Positions 1 through 7,943 of a stretch of DNA of 64,000 nt are shown in pieces. Position 1 is the first letter of the stretch. Every line of letters begins with the position of its first letter. This DNA comes from Erythrobacter tepidarius (GTDB lineage Bacteria; Pseudomonadota; Alphaproteobacteria; Sphingomonadales; Sphingomonadaceae). Location: the NCBI RefSeq assembly GCF_002155695.1, contig NZ_MUYJ01000006.1:62001-126000 (forward strand). The letters are read 5' to 3'. The notes beneath the pieces were generated by a model that saw nothing but the letters and a program-made list of their open reading frames with translations, had not been told where the DNA came from and searched no databases. Made by a program: the position numbers and the translations under genes.

Positions 1-1049
1 TCGACAAGCTGATTCAGGTGCCTATCCGAGTGCCGCCGCTGGGCACCCAGGAGGTGCGTGCATATATGATGCTGCTGTTTGTCGAGAACAGCGAACTCGG
101 CGATGATGTGAAGGAGAAGATCCGCGCGGGTGTCGTCGCCCAGCTCAGGCAAACCTGGGCTGGCAAGCGCGTTGATCGCGCCTTCGTCCAATCGCTGCAT
201 GATCCTTTGCCCGCCGAACTGATCGGCCGCTTCGACACGGCAGACCGCTTGGCGCCGCTGATGACAACGGCGTCGGGCATCCTGGGCAATCCCCGCCTGA
301 TCAAGCGATTTCTGAACGCCCTCGCCATCCGCATGACCATCTCAAATGCGCAGGGCGTCGGCGTGGACGAGGCCGTTCTGGCCAAGCTCCTGCTGTTCGA
401 GCGGCTCGGAAACCCCAAGGCGTTCGCCGAACTGATGGCGCGGGTGAGCGCCAGCGATACCGGCAAGCCAGCTTTCCTTGCCGAGTGGGAGGAGAAGGCC
501 ATCGCCGGTCAGGACCAAACGCTTCCTGCGCCGTTCGATGATCCCTTCTTTGCCGAGTGGTTGACGCTGCCACCGTCGCTCGCCGATACGGACCTACGCG
601 GTGCGCTGTACGTGAGCCGTGAGCACGCACCGCTGATCACTCCGGAGGACAGGCTCTCCTCAGAAGCCGCCGAGCTACTGACCGCGCTCCTTCAGCACCC
701 GGAAATGGCGGCTAGCTTGAAGGAGCGACTCCTCCGCGTGCCACGGACCGAGATCACGATCGTCATGGACCGTCTGCTCGATCGTGCAAGGCAGGAGCAG
801 GAGTGGGGTGTACCCGCCATTTTGGAAGCTTGTCTCATCGTTGCCGAGGCCGACCCGCCCCAAGGTGCGAGGCTTGCCGCCTTTCTCGGCGAACGTCCGG
901 CCGCGCAGGTCCAAGCAAATATCGTCCCGAAGATCGGCGACCAGCCCTGGGCTAAGGGCGTCTTCGATATATGGGATCGGGGGCAGGTGTCGCGGCCGGT
1001 GAAGACCGCCATCAAGAGGCAGAGAGAGAATGGGAACCTCGCAGTCTAG
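1..1049 (+). CDS. qatA: QatA, KAP-family P-loop NTPase, C-terminal part (cut by window edge)
   Basis: The frame is open from the left edge, so the N-terminal Walker A region lies outside the window. The first visible residues (DKLIQVPIRVPPLG) match the KAP NTPase stretch of the form LEK-x-xQ-x-P that follows Walker B, and NPRLIKRFLNAL is the typical KAP sensor region of this family. The remaining roughly 250 residues are helical and not recognisable. In QatABCD anti-phage systems the KAP ATPase is the first gene and is followed by QatB, the QueC-like QatC and the TatD-like QatD, exactly the order here. The stop overlaps the qatB start by 20 nt. The family call rests partly on context because the ATPase core is missing. 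Confidence 0.85.
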   Translation, partial: DKLIQVPIRVPPLGTQEVRAYMMLLFVENSELGDDVKEKIRAGVVAQLRQTWAGKRVDRAFVQSLHDPLPAELIGRFDTADRLAPLMTTASGILGNPRLIKRFLNALAIRMTISNAQGVGVDEAVLAKLLLFERLGNPKAFAELMARVSASDTGKPAFLAEWEEKAIAGQDQTLPAPFDDPFFAEWLTLPPSLADTDLRGALYVSREHAPLITPEDRLSSEAAELLTALLQHPEMAASLKERLLRVPRTEITIVMDRLLDRARQEQEWGVPAILEACLIVAEADPPQGARLAAFLGERPAAQVQANIVPKIGDQPWAKGVFDIWDRGQVSRPVKTAIKRQRENGNLAV

Positions 1050-1878
1050 TGGCGGTCCAGGCAGCGGAGTCCCCATGGTGCCTTCATGGACGCCGGACCC
1101 GCCCGCAAACGAGCCGATTGGTGGTGAGCTGGGCACGGATGCGCCAACTGATGCCGAACCAAGCGCGCCTCAAGTAGCGCCGCCTACCCCGGCGCCGGTC
1201 GCGCCCCCTGCTCGATTTTTAGGTGTGCGTCGCGCGCTGGGCGATTTCGCGAGATCGGGTGATAGCCGGGATATGCGGCGCAGCCTCGGCCACTATGTCC
1301 GAACCGGGTATGGTGGATCGGGCACCGCGACGCGCCGCTTTGGCGGCACCGCCGCAACAGCCGGCGTACTCGGCGGAGCCTTAGCGCGCGTGGCAGCGGG
1401 ACAGCCTGCCGCACCAGGCAGTCCGCTCGATCCGGCGCTTCTCGCGGGCCGTAACGCCCAGGAGGTCATGGATGCGGTCGTAGAAGCTGTCCGGCCGGTC
1501 GATGGCACCCAAGACGCCGAAGCGGAGCGGGCGGCAATTCGGGACGCCTTGTCCGAACTGCTCACCAAATTCCCAGAAGCGGACCTTCTGAATCTTGAGC
1601 CGGAGCAGCGGGCGTTCGCTATTGAACGATTCACGGCGATCGACGTGTTTCGCCGCTTCGAGCTCGATGTGGGCAAGACGATCGTCGACAAGGCGCCCAG
1701 CGCCGTGACGGCTCTCTCGCGGCTCAAGGAAGTTCGCGAGTACGTGAAGCAGAGCGTGGCGGCGGCGTTCCGCAAGCTGCGCAACGCAGGGCGCAGTCTC
1801 ACAAGCGGTCACATCAGCCAAGTGGTTCGCGACGCGCTGCGGGAGACCTTCGATGTGTTCGAGGGCTACGCGGAATGA
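1030..1878 (+). CDS. qatB: QatB, Qat anti-phage system associated protein
   Basis: This 282-residue protein has a Pro/Ala-rich, probably disordered N-terminus (residues 1-60). A Gly/Arg-rich segment with SLGHYVRTGYGGSG and a TRRFGGTA block follows, then a mostly helical C-terminal part. QatB proteins have no known enzymatic fold, and no catalytic motif is visible here. The call rests on its place between the KAP ATPase and the QueC-like gene and on the Gly-rich N-terminal pattern I associate with QatB. The ATG lies inside the end of qatA (20-nt overlap) and the stop overlaps the qatC start as ATGA, so translation is probably coupled. Confidence 0.8.
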   Translation: MGTSQSSGGPGSGVPMVPSWTPDPPANEPIGGELGTDAPTDAEPSAPQVAPPTPAPVAPPARFLGVRRALGDFARSGDSRDMRRSLGHYVRTGYGGSGTATRRFGGTAATAGVLGGALARVAAGQPAAPGSPLDPALLAGRNAQEVMDAVVEAVRPVDGTQDAEAERAAIRDALSELLTKFPEADLLNLEPEQRAFAIERFTAIDVFRRFELDVGKTIVDKAPSAVTALSRLKEVREYVKQSVAAAFRKLRNAGRSLTSGHISQVVRDALRETFDVFEGYAE

Positions 1879-3149
1879 GGCTCGCTTGCGGTCCGGACGG
1901 AGTCGACCTGCCTGGCGGCGAGGACCTCCGCGTCGTACTCTACGGTCAGCCGCGGCAAGAGGGAGAGGGAAGCGCTGGAGATGCCGCCAAGGCGGAAATT
2001 CAACGGCGCAGGCTCGATCCTGCGCCAAAGGCGTGGGACCTTCTGTCGATCGCGCTGAGCGTCGTCACCGCCGATTCTGCGGTGCTGCGGGATCAGAGTG
2101 CCGACGGGTGGACGCGCGAAATAGAACTCGACATCGCGGTTGCAGATGCTCCCTTCTGGAGCGGGCAAGCCGTGGCGCTCGCCCAAGCACTGGGTTTTCT
2201 GACGACGGACCGCTGGACTCTGCGCTTCCACGAATGTGGGCTATTGCCTGCTCCGCCGCGCGAGCCGATCCGCCCCGCAGAGGATTGCGTCGTTCTCCTT
2301 TCGGGAGGGCTCGACAGTCTCGTCGGAGCGATTGATCTCGCTGCCGCAGGCTATAAGCCGTTCGCCGTCAGTCAGACTGTGCGAGGGGACGCAGACAAAC
2401 AGGTGGATTTCGCCGCGAAAATCGGAGGCGGTCTCGGCCACCTTCAACTGAACCATAACGCGAACACGCCGGGGATTCAGGAAGCTTCGCAGCGGGCAAG
2501 GTCGCTGATCTTCATCACTTTCGGGGTGATAGCCGCTACCGCTCTAAAGGCCTATCATGATGGTCAGGAGGTGTCGCTCTTTGTCTGCGAGAACGGGTTC
2601 ATCGCCATCAATCCGCCGTTGACCGGCGGGCGCTTGGGGAGTCTCAGCACTCGCACCGCACACCCGGAGTTCTTCGCCCGCCTGCAGGGTGTGCTCGATG
2701 CCGCTGGCCTGCGGGTGAAGATCACCAATCCATACGCAACCAAGACGAAAGGCGAGATGCTCAAGGAGTGTGCGGACCAAGCGCTTCTTCGCGCGGAGGC
2801 GGTCCGTTCCACGAGTTGTGGTCGTTTTCAACGATTCAATTATCGGCAATGCGGGCGTTGCGTTCCCTGTCAAGTGCGACGGGCCGCATTCCTCGCTTGG
2901 GGCGCGGCGCCAGACACGACGGACTATGTCTACGCGCCGATCGGGAAGAACGATGCGGAGCACGCCGGCTTCGATGACGTTCGTTCCGTCGCCATCGCGC
3001 TCGCGGCCGTCAAGGCCGATGGTCTTGAGAGTTGGCTCGGCCATGCACTCGCATCGCCCTACATCCAGGACCGTGCCGCCCTGCTCGGGATGCTTGAGCG
3101 GGGACTCGGCGAGCTTCGCGCACTTCACCAATCTCACGGGGTCAAGTGA
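1875..3149 (+). CDS. qatC: QatC, QueC-like ATP-PPase of the Qat defence system
   Basis: This 424-residue protein has an adenine-nucleotide alpha-hydrolase PP-loop, SGGLDS, at residues 143-148. A C-terminal zinc site is formed by C315, C326, C329 and C332 (C-x10-C-x2-C-x2-C), the arrangement used by QueC 7-cyano-7-deazaguanine synthase. Compared with QueC (about 230 residues) it has about 140 extra N-terminal residues, as Qat-associated QueC-like proteins do. It probably activates a carboxylate or protein terminus with ATP rather than making queuosine precursors, since no other queuosine gene is nearby. That substrate assignment is inference. It overlaps qatB by ATGA and qatD by GTGA. Confidence 0.9.
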   Translation: MRLACGPDGVDLPGGEDLRVVLYGQPRQEGEGSAGDAAKAEIQRRRLDPAPKAWDLLSIALSVVTADSAVLRDQSADGWTREIELDIAVADAPFWSGQAVALAQALGFLTTDRWTLRFHECGLLPAPPREPIRPAEDCVVLLSGGLDSLVGAIDLAAAGYKPFAVSQTVRGDADKQVDFAAKIGGGLGHLQLNHNANTPGIQEASQRARSLIFITFGVIAATALKAYHDGQEVSLFVCENGFIAINPPLTGGRLGSLSTRTAHPEFFARLQGVLDAAGLRVKITNPYATKTKGEMLKECADQALLRAEAVRSTSCGRFQRFNYRQCGRCVPCQVRRAAFLAWGAAPDTTDYVYAPIGKNDAEHAGFDDVRSVAIALAAVKADGLESWLGHALASPYIQDRAALLGMLERGLGELRALHQSHGVK

Positions 3150-3880
3150 TCGATTTCCACGCTCACCTGGATCTTTATCCCGATCCAAACACGACAGTTC
3201 GCGAGTGCGTGGCCCGGAACATCTATGTTCTATCGGTCACTACAACGCCGTCCGCATGGGCTGGAACGGCCGCTCTGACAACGGGGGCTCCCAGGATACG
3301 CACTGCGCTTGGGCTCCATCCTCAGATAGCGCATGAGCGTAAGGGTGAGTTGCCGCTGTTCGAGCAGCTGCTTCCTCGAATGCGATACGTCGGTGAAATC
3401 GGGCTCGACGGCGGGCCAGAGTATAGGCGGCACTGGCCGGATCAGGAGCAAGTCTTCTCGCGCGTGCTCGAACTCTGCGCGCGGGCAGGCGGGCGGATTA
3501 TGACCATCCATAGCCGGCGCGCCGCGACGCCGGTACTTGATGCGCTGCAGGCGCGGCCGGGGGCTGGCATTGCCATTCTGCACTGGTTCTCTGGAACACA
3601 AAAGGAGCTGTCGCGCGCAGTTGACCTTGGCTGCTGGTTCAGCACAGGGCCGGCAATGTTGGCTGGCGAAAAGGGGCGCTCCTTGGTGATGAAGATGCCG
3701 CGCGACCGTGTACTCACAGAGTCGGATGGTCCTTTCGCGCAGGTCGACGGAAGGGCTGCGTGGCCGTGGGATGCCGATCGAGCGGTAGAGACGCTGGCGC
3801 AGATCTGGTCGCAGCCCGTGAATGAAGTACGCCGCCAGTTACTCGACAATCTTCGTCGACTGACCAAGAGTTTGGCGTGA
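3146..3880 (+). CDS. qatD: QatD, TatD-like metal-dependent hydrolase/DNase
   Basis: This 244-residue protein with a TatD fold starts at a GTG overlapping the qatC stop. Metal-binding residues are visible in order: H5 and H7 (DFHAHLD), E84 (GEIGLD), H122 (IHSRRA), H146 (LHWFSG) and D194 (ESDGPF). GLHP at 56-59 is the usual TatD signature. TatD enzymes are metal-dependent nucleases, and in QatABCD this is the presumed effector or processing nuclease. All expected ligands are intact, so it should be active. It ends the qat operon; no terminator hairpin with a T-tract follows. Confidence 0.9.
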   Translation: MIDFHAHLDLYPDPNTTVRECVARNIYVLSVTTTPSAWAGTAALTTGAPRIRTALGLHPQIAHERKGELPLFEQLLPRMRYVGEIGLDGGPEYRRHWPDQEQVFSRVLELCARAGGRIMTIHSRRAATPVLDALQARPGAGIAILHWFSGTQKELSRAVDLGCWFSTGPAMLAGEKGRSLVMKMPRDRVLTESDGPFAQVDGRAAWPWDADRAVETLAQIWSQPVNEVRRQLLDNLRRLTKSLA

Positions 3881-3969
3881 GTAACTTATTTGACCCCGTC
3901 GCCGGAGCGAACTGTCATAGGTGTTGGCCGCCCTGCGCCTCACCACGGCGTAACTGGCCGCTGACCTCC

Positions 3970-4012
3970 CCGCTTTAAGCGGATTGTCGAGTGTCGATTA
4001 TCACTGTAGGCT
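3970..4012 (+). promoter_or_regulatory. Candidate operator/promoter of the defence operon
   Basis: The 166-nt gap after qatD holds a perfect 13-nt inverted repeat, CCGCTT-T-AAGCGG, at 3970-3982. A weak promoter-like pair follows: TTGTCG at 3984-3989 and TAGGCT at 4007-4012, 17 nt apart. Both lie upstream of the HigA-like regulator gene at 4047, so autoregulation is plausible but inferred. Confidence 0.35.
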
Positions 4013-4046
4013 GAATTGAGCGAAGGGCAATACGATTCGGCAGGCG

Positions 4047-4355
4047 ATGCACCCAGGAACGACCGTCCGGCAGGACTGCATTGAAAAGAATGGGTTAAGC
4101 GTCACCGACGCTGCCCGAATCCTCGGCGTTGATCGGCAGACTCTCAGCAACTTGCTGAACGCCAGGTCGGGTATCTCGCCGGAGATGGCCGTCCGGCTGG
4201 AAAAGGCGTTCGGCACGCCCGCGCGCGAATGGCTGATCCGGCAGCTCGACTACGAGCTGGCCGAGGTCATGCGCAGGGCCAATAAAATCAAGGTTGAGCC
4301 TTTCGAGCCAACGGCCACGGACGGCGGGGGGAACGATGAACGCCGTCGAGATTGA
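4047..4355 (+). CDS. HigA-like XRE-family antitoxin/regulator
   Basis: This is a 102-residue helix-turn-helix protein. The N-terminus (HPG near residue 2) and the block SVTDAARILGVDRQTLSNLL, followed by ISPEMAVRLEKAFG, are typical of HigA antitoxins, which bind their own promoter. No HigB toxin gene is present next to it: the 166 nt upstream have no open frame long enough. Its 3' end overlaps the methyltransferase start by 20 nt, so it is the first gene of the six-gene operon and probably its transcriptional regulator. An in-frame stop at 4017 and no other ATG between support this start. Confidence 0.75.
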   Translation: MHPGTTVRQDCIEKNGLSVTDAARILGVDRQTLSNLLNARSGISPEMAVRLEKAFGTPAREWLIRQLDYELAEVMRRANKIKVEPFEPTATDGGGNDERRRD

Positions 4356-7113
4356 GGAGGCCATATCGAAACTCGCTGAGCAGCCGTTCGACGCCGAGGA
4401 GTTCCCCTATCTCTTCCTGCAAGCCTTCGGAAACAAGGAAACGACCCTAAAACGACTGCGCAAGGGCGAGTCGAACAAGTCCGACCTTGGCGGTGTCCTT
4501 CAGACCAACAACATCCATATCGCCGTCGCCGTCCCCGGCACGGTGACGCGCACCCTTGCTGCACTGAAGGCCAGCCCGGCGACGACGCGGGCGAAGGCGA
4601 AATTCGTTCTGGCGACGGACGGCGACACGTTCGAGGCCGAGGATCTGGCGTCGGGCGAGACGGTCGCCTGCGCCTATGCCGACTTCCCCGACCATTTCGG
4701 CTTCTTCCTGCCCCTTGCCGGGATTACCACCGTCAAGCAGGTCCGCGACAGCTCATTCGATATTCGCGCGACCAGCCGCTTGAACCGACTCTATGTCGAG
4801 CTTCTGAAGGACAACCCGGACTGGGGCACGGCTGAGCGCCGTCCCGACATGAATCACTTCATGGCGCGGCTGATTTTCTGCTTCTTTGCCGAGGACACCG
4901 ACATCTTTGCCAGGCCGCTCCTGTTTACCTCGACCGTGGAGCAGATGAGCGCCAAGGACTCGTCGAACACCCACGAGGTGATCGGCACGCTGTTCCGCGC
5001 CATGAATATGAAGCACGCAGCGCGGGCGGCGGCGAACATCCCCCGCTGGGCCGACCAGTTTCCCTATGTGAATGGTGGCCTGTTTTCCGGCACCATGGAC
5101 GTGCCGCGCTTCAGTCGGATCGCGCGCTCCTACCTTCTCCACATCGGCGGCCTCGACTGGAAAAAGATTAACCCGGACATCTTCGGCTCGATGATTCAGG
5201 CCGTGGCCGATGACGAGGAGCGCGGCGCGCTCGGGATGCACTACACCAGCGTTCCGAACATCCTGAAGGTGCTCAATCCGCTGTTCCTCGACGATCTGCG
5301 TGCGCGACTCGACGAGGCGGGGGACAATCCCCGCATGTTGCTGAATCTGCGCAAGCGTATGTCGCGGATCAGGGTCTTCGATCCGGCCTGCGGCTCCGGC
5401 AACTTCCTTGTGATCGCTTACAAACAGATGCGGGAGATCGAGGCCGAGATCAACAAACGCCGCGGCGAGCCGTACAGGCGAAGCGAAATCCCGCTGACCA
5501 ACTTCCGGGGGATCGAACTGCGCAGCTTCCCGGCCGAGATTGCCCGCCTCGCCCTCATCATCGCCGAATATCAATGCGACGTGCTCTATCGCGGCCAGAA
5601 GGAAGCCCTGCGGGACTTCCTGCCGCTCGATGCCGAGAACTGGATCACCTGTGGCAATGCGCTGCGGCTCGACTGGCTGAGCATTTGTCCGCCGACTGGG
5701 ACAGGCGTGAAGCACCGGGCCGATGACCTGTTTCACACCCCGCTCGATCAGGCGCAGATCGACTTCGAGAATGAGGGTGGGGAGACCTATATCTGCGGAA
5801 ATCCGCCTTATCGAGGGAGTCAATGGCAGACCGATGAGCAGAAGTCCGACCTGAAAGCCATTTTCGAGGGACGCACGACCAATTGGAAGTCGCTCGATTA
5901 CGTTGCCGGCTGGTTTATGAAAGCGGCGGACTATGGAACGACGACACCCACCGTCGCCGCGTTTGTGTCCACCAATTCCATCTGCCAAGGCCGACAGGTG
6001 GAGACCTTATGGTCGCTGATCTTCGCGACCGGGCATGAAATCGCCTTCGCCCATACATCGTTCAAATGGGCAAACCTCGCCAGCTACAATGCCGGTGTTA
6101 CCGTTGTCATTGTGGGTATTTCCAATCACGCGGGCCGAACGCGGCAGCTATTTACCGAGGCAGACGGTAACGGCACGATTGTCAAAGAGGTTGAGAACAT
6201 CAACGCCTATTTGGTGCCAGGGCCAAATGTCATCGTTGGTCCTCTCTTGCGACCGCTCAACGGTTTAAACGAAATGGGCTTCGGCAATATGCCTAACGAT
6301 GGGGGGTATTTGTTGCTCGATGCCGACGAAGCAAAGACCGCCATCAAGGATCATGCCGTTCACCCAAAATACATTCGCCCCTTTATCGGCTCACAAGAGT
6401 TCGTTCGAGGAATCGAGCGAAGGTGCATTTGGGTGGCTGACAACGAGTATGAGGCCGCCGATGGAAATGCTTGGCTGAAAAAGCGGTTTGAAAGTGTTCG
6501 TGCGCAGCGAAACGCATCGAGCCGAGCAACGACCAATGCAATTGCCGTGACACCCTACCGATTTGGTGAAGTCCGCCAGACAGGCAACGAGACTGTTATC
6601 GCCGTCGCGGCAATTAGTTCTGAGAATCGCGATTACCTGCCGTGTGGCTTGCTCCCTCCCGGCACGATCATCTCAAACAAGTGCTACGCCCTCTACGACG
6701 CGCCGCTTTGGAACATGGCGCTGATTGCCTCACGCCTGCATTGGGTCTGGATCGGGACGGTTTGCGTGCGTCTGGAAATGCGCTTCTCCTACTCCAACAC
6801 TCTCGGCTGGAACACCTTCCCCGTTCCTACTCTCACTGAGAAGAACAAGGCCGACCTGACCCGCTGTGCCGAGGACATTTTGTTGGCACGCGAGGCGCAT
6901 TTCCCGGCGACCATCGCCGAGCTTTACGATCCGGAAAAGATGCCCGCCGATTTGCGCGAGGCCCACGAGCGCAACGACGAGGTGCTTGAGCGTATCTATA
7001 TCGGCCGCCGATTCCGCAACGACACCGAGCGGCTGGAAAAACTATTCGAGCTTTACACGAAAATGACCGCCGGAGCGGGGGCGGGAAAGAAGCGGAAGGT
7101 GGGAGCAGCATGA
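4336..7113 (+). CDS. MmeI-type class I SAM-dependent DNA adenine methyltransferase
   Basis: This 925-residue protein has SAM-binding motif I FDPACGSGNF at 348-357 and catalytic motif IV NPPY at 489-492, as in N6-adenine DNA methyltransferases. The layout (helical N-terminal part, methyltransferase core, then target recognition and C-terminal regions) resembles MmeI/type IIG enzymes. I see no PD-(D/E)xK nuclease signature (D-x9-ExK) in the first 150 residues, where MmeI carries its nuclease, so it probably only methylates and recognises DNA. The start at 4336 follows a purine-rich GGGGGGAA ribosome site and begins MNAVEIEEAI, the family's usual start; an earlier ATG at 4294 lacks this support. 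The stop overlaps the next gene by 4 nt. Confidence 0.88.
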   Translation: MNAVEIEEAISKLAEQPFDAEEFPYLFLQAFGNKETTLKRLRKGESNKSDLGGVLQTNNIHIAVAVPGTVTRTLAALKASPATTRAKAKFVLATDGDTFEAEDLASGETVACAYADFPDHFGFFLPLAGITTVKQVRDSSFDIRATSRLNRLYVELLKDNPDWGTAERRPDMNHFMARLIFCFFAEDTDIFARPLLFTSTVEQMSAKDSSNTHEVIGTLFRAMNMKHAARAAANIPRWADQFPYVNGGLFSGTMDVPRFSRIARSYLLHIGGLDWKKINPDIFGSMIQAVADDEERGALGMHYTSVPNILKVLNPLFLDDLRARLDEAGDNPRMLLNLRKRMSRIRVFDPACGSGNFLVIAYKQMREIEAEINKRRGEPYRRSEIPLTNFRGIELRSFPAEIARLALIIAEYQCDVLYRGQKEALRDFLPLDAENWITCGNALRLDWLSICPPTGTGVKHRADDLFHTPLDQAQIDFENEGGETYICGNPPYRGSQWQTDEQKSDLKAIFEGRTTNWKSLDYVAGWFMKAADYGTTTPTVAAFVSTNSICQGRQVETLWSLIFATGHEIAFAHTSFKWANLASYNAGVTVVIVGISNHAGRTRQLFTEADGNGTIVKEVENINAYLVPGPNVIVGPLLRPLNGLNEMGFGNMPNDGGYLLLDADEAKTAIKDHAVHPKYIRPFIGSQEFVRGIERRCIWVADNEYEAADGNAWLKKRFESVRAQRNASSRATTNAIAVTPYRFGEVRQTGNETVIAVAAISSENRDYLPCGLLPPGTIISNKCYALYDAPLWNMALIASRLHWVWIGTVCVRLEMRFSYSNTLGWNTFPVPTLTEKNKADLTRCAEDILLAREAHFPATIAELYDPEKMPADLREAHERNDEVLERIYIGRRFRNDTERLEKLFELYTKMTAGAGAGKKRKVGAA

Positions 7114-7943
7114 GCAGCCTCACCGATATTGAAAAGCGCTACTTTGAAAAGCTGCTTGGGATGCAGAGCGGCTACGTTCTGGACTATTCCGACGCGACGT
7201 TCGGAGAGTTTTTTAATCGGCACAAGATCAATATTCATGGCCAGGAGTATCAGACCTACGGCACCTCCAAGGCCAAGAAGATGCGCGCTTTCTGGGAGCA
7301 GGAGCCGGATGTTCTGGTCGGAAGGGTGCTGGGGGAGATGCTGGAAGCATATGAGGCCGATTGCAGCCTGAACAACCGTGACGTTGAAACATCCGTGCTG
7401 GAGAAAGCGCGCGGCATCGTCTCGCGGCTTTCCGGAGTGCCTGCACCCACGAAGCCGACCCAGACCATTGACGAATTTCTGCATAGCGAATTTTCCATTC
7501 CCAATATCCAGAAACTTCCGATTGAAGCGCAGGCCGTGCCGATCATCGAGAGCCGCCTTAACGAAGCGCGGATAGCGATGGGCGCAGGCGCGTATCTTTC
7601 CACCATCTTCCTGTGCGGCAGTGTGCTGGAAGCCGTCCTTCTCGGAGCGGCGCAGAAGGAACCAGCACGCTTCAACAGGGCTTCGGCCAGTCCGAAGGCC
7701 GTTGACGGGAGCGTGAAGCGGTTTCACGAATGGAGCCTCGCACAGTTCATAGATGTCGCCTGCGAGGCGGGGTTGCTGAAGCCCGACGTCAAAAAGTTCA
7801 GCCACGGGCTTCGGGATTTTCGCAATTACATTCACCCATACGAGCAAATGCTATCCGGCTTCACACCGGATCAGCATACGGCGAAAGTCTGTTTTCAGGT
7901 GCTTAAGGCGGCGCTTGCCAGCGTTGCTGGGGAAAGAAAATGA
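7110..7943 (+). CDS. HEPN/Abi-like protein in methyltransferase operon
   Basis: The protein has 277 residues. The N-terminal half contains YVLDYSDATFGEFF and YGTSKAKKMRAFWEQEP (residues 22-66), a pattern I know from an N-terminal domain of abortive-infection-type proteins (AbiJ-NTD-like; from memory). The C-terminal half has LRDFRNYIHP (234-243), giving R235-x6-H242, a HEPN RNase-type R-x4-6-H motif within a helical segment. HEPN proteins in defence systems are often RNases or toxins. The gene overlaps both neighbours by ATGA, which implies stoichiometric expression with the methyltransferase and helicase. It could alternatively be a structural or sensor subunit; RNase activity is inference. 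Confidence 0.6.
   Translation: MSSLTDIEKRYFEKLLGMQSGYVLDYSDATFGEFFNRHKINIHGQEYQTYGTSKAKKMRAFWEQEPDVLVGRVLGEMLEAYEADCSLNNRDVETSVLEKARGIVSRLSGVPAPTKPTQTIDEFLHSEFSIPNIQKLPIEAQAVPIIESRLNEARIAMGAGAYLSTIFLCGSVLEAVLLGAAQKEPARFNRASASPKAVDGSVKRFHEWSLAQFIDVACEAGLLKPDVKKFSHGLRDFRNYIHPYEQMLSGFTPDQHTAKVCFQVLKAALASVAGERK

Noticed and set aside
3881..4046. A HigB toxin gene or remnant before the HigA-like gene
   Set aside because: A short stretch reading SSVDYH resembles the end of HigB, but stops interrupt the frame upstream within about 25 codons.
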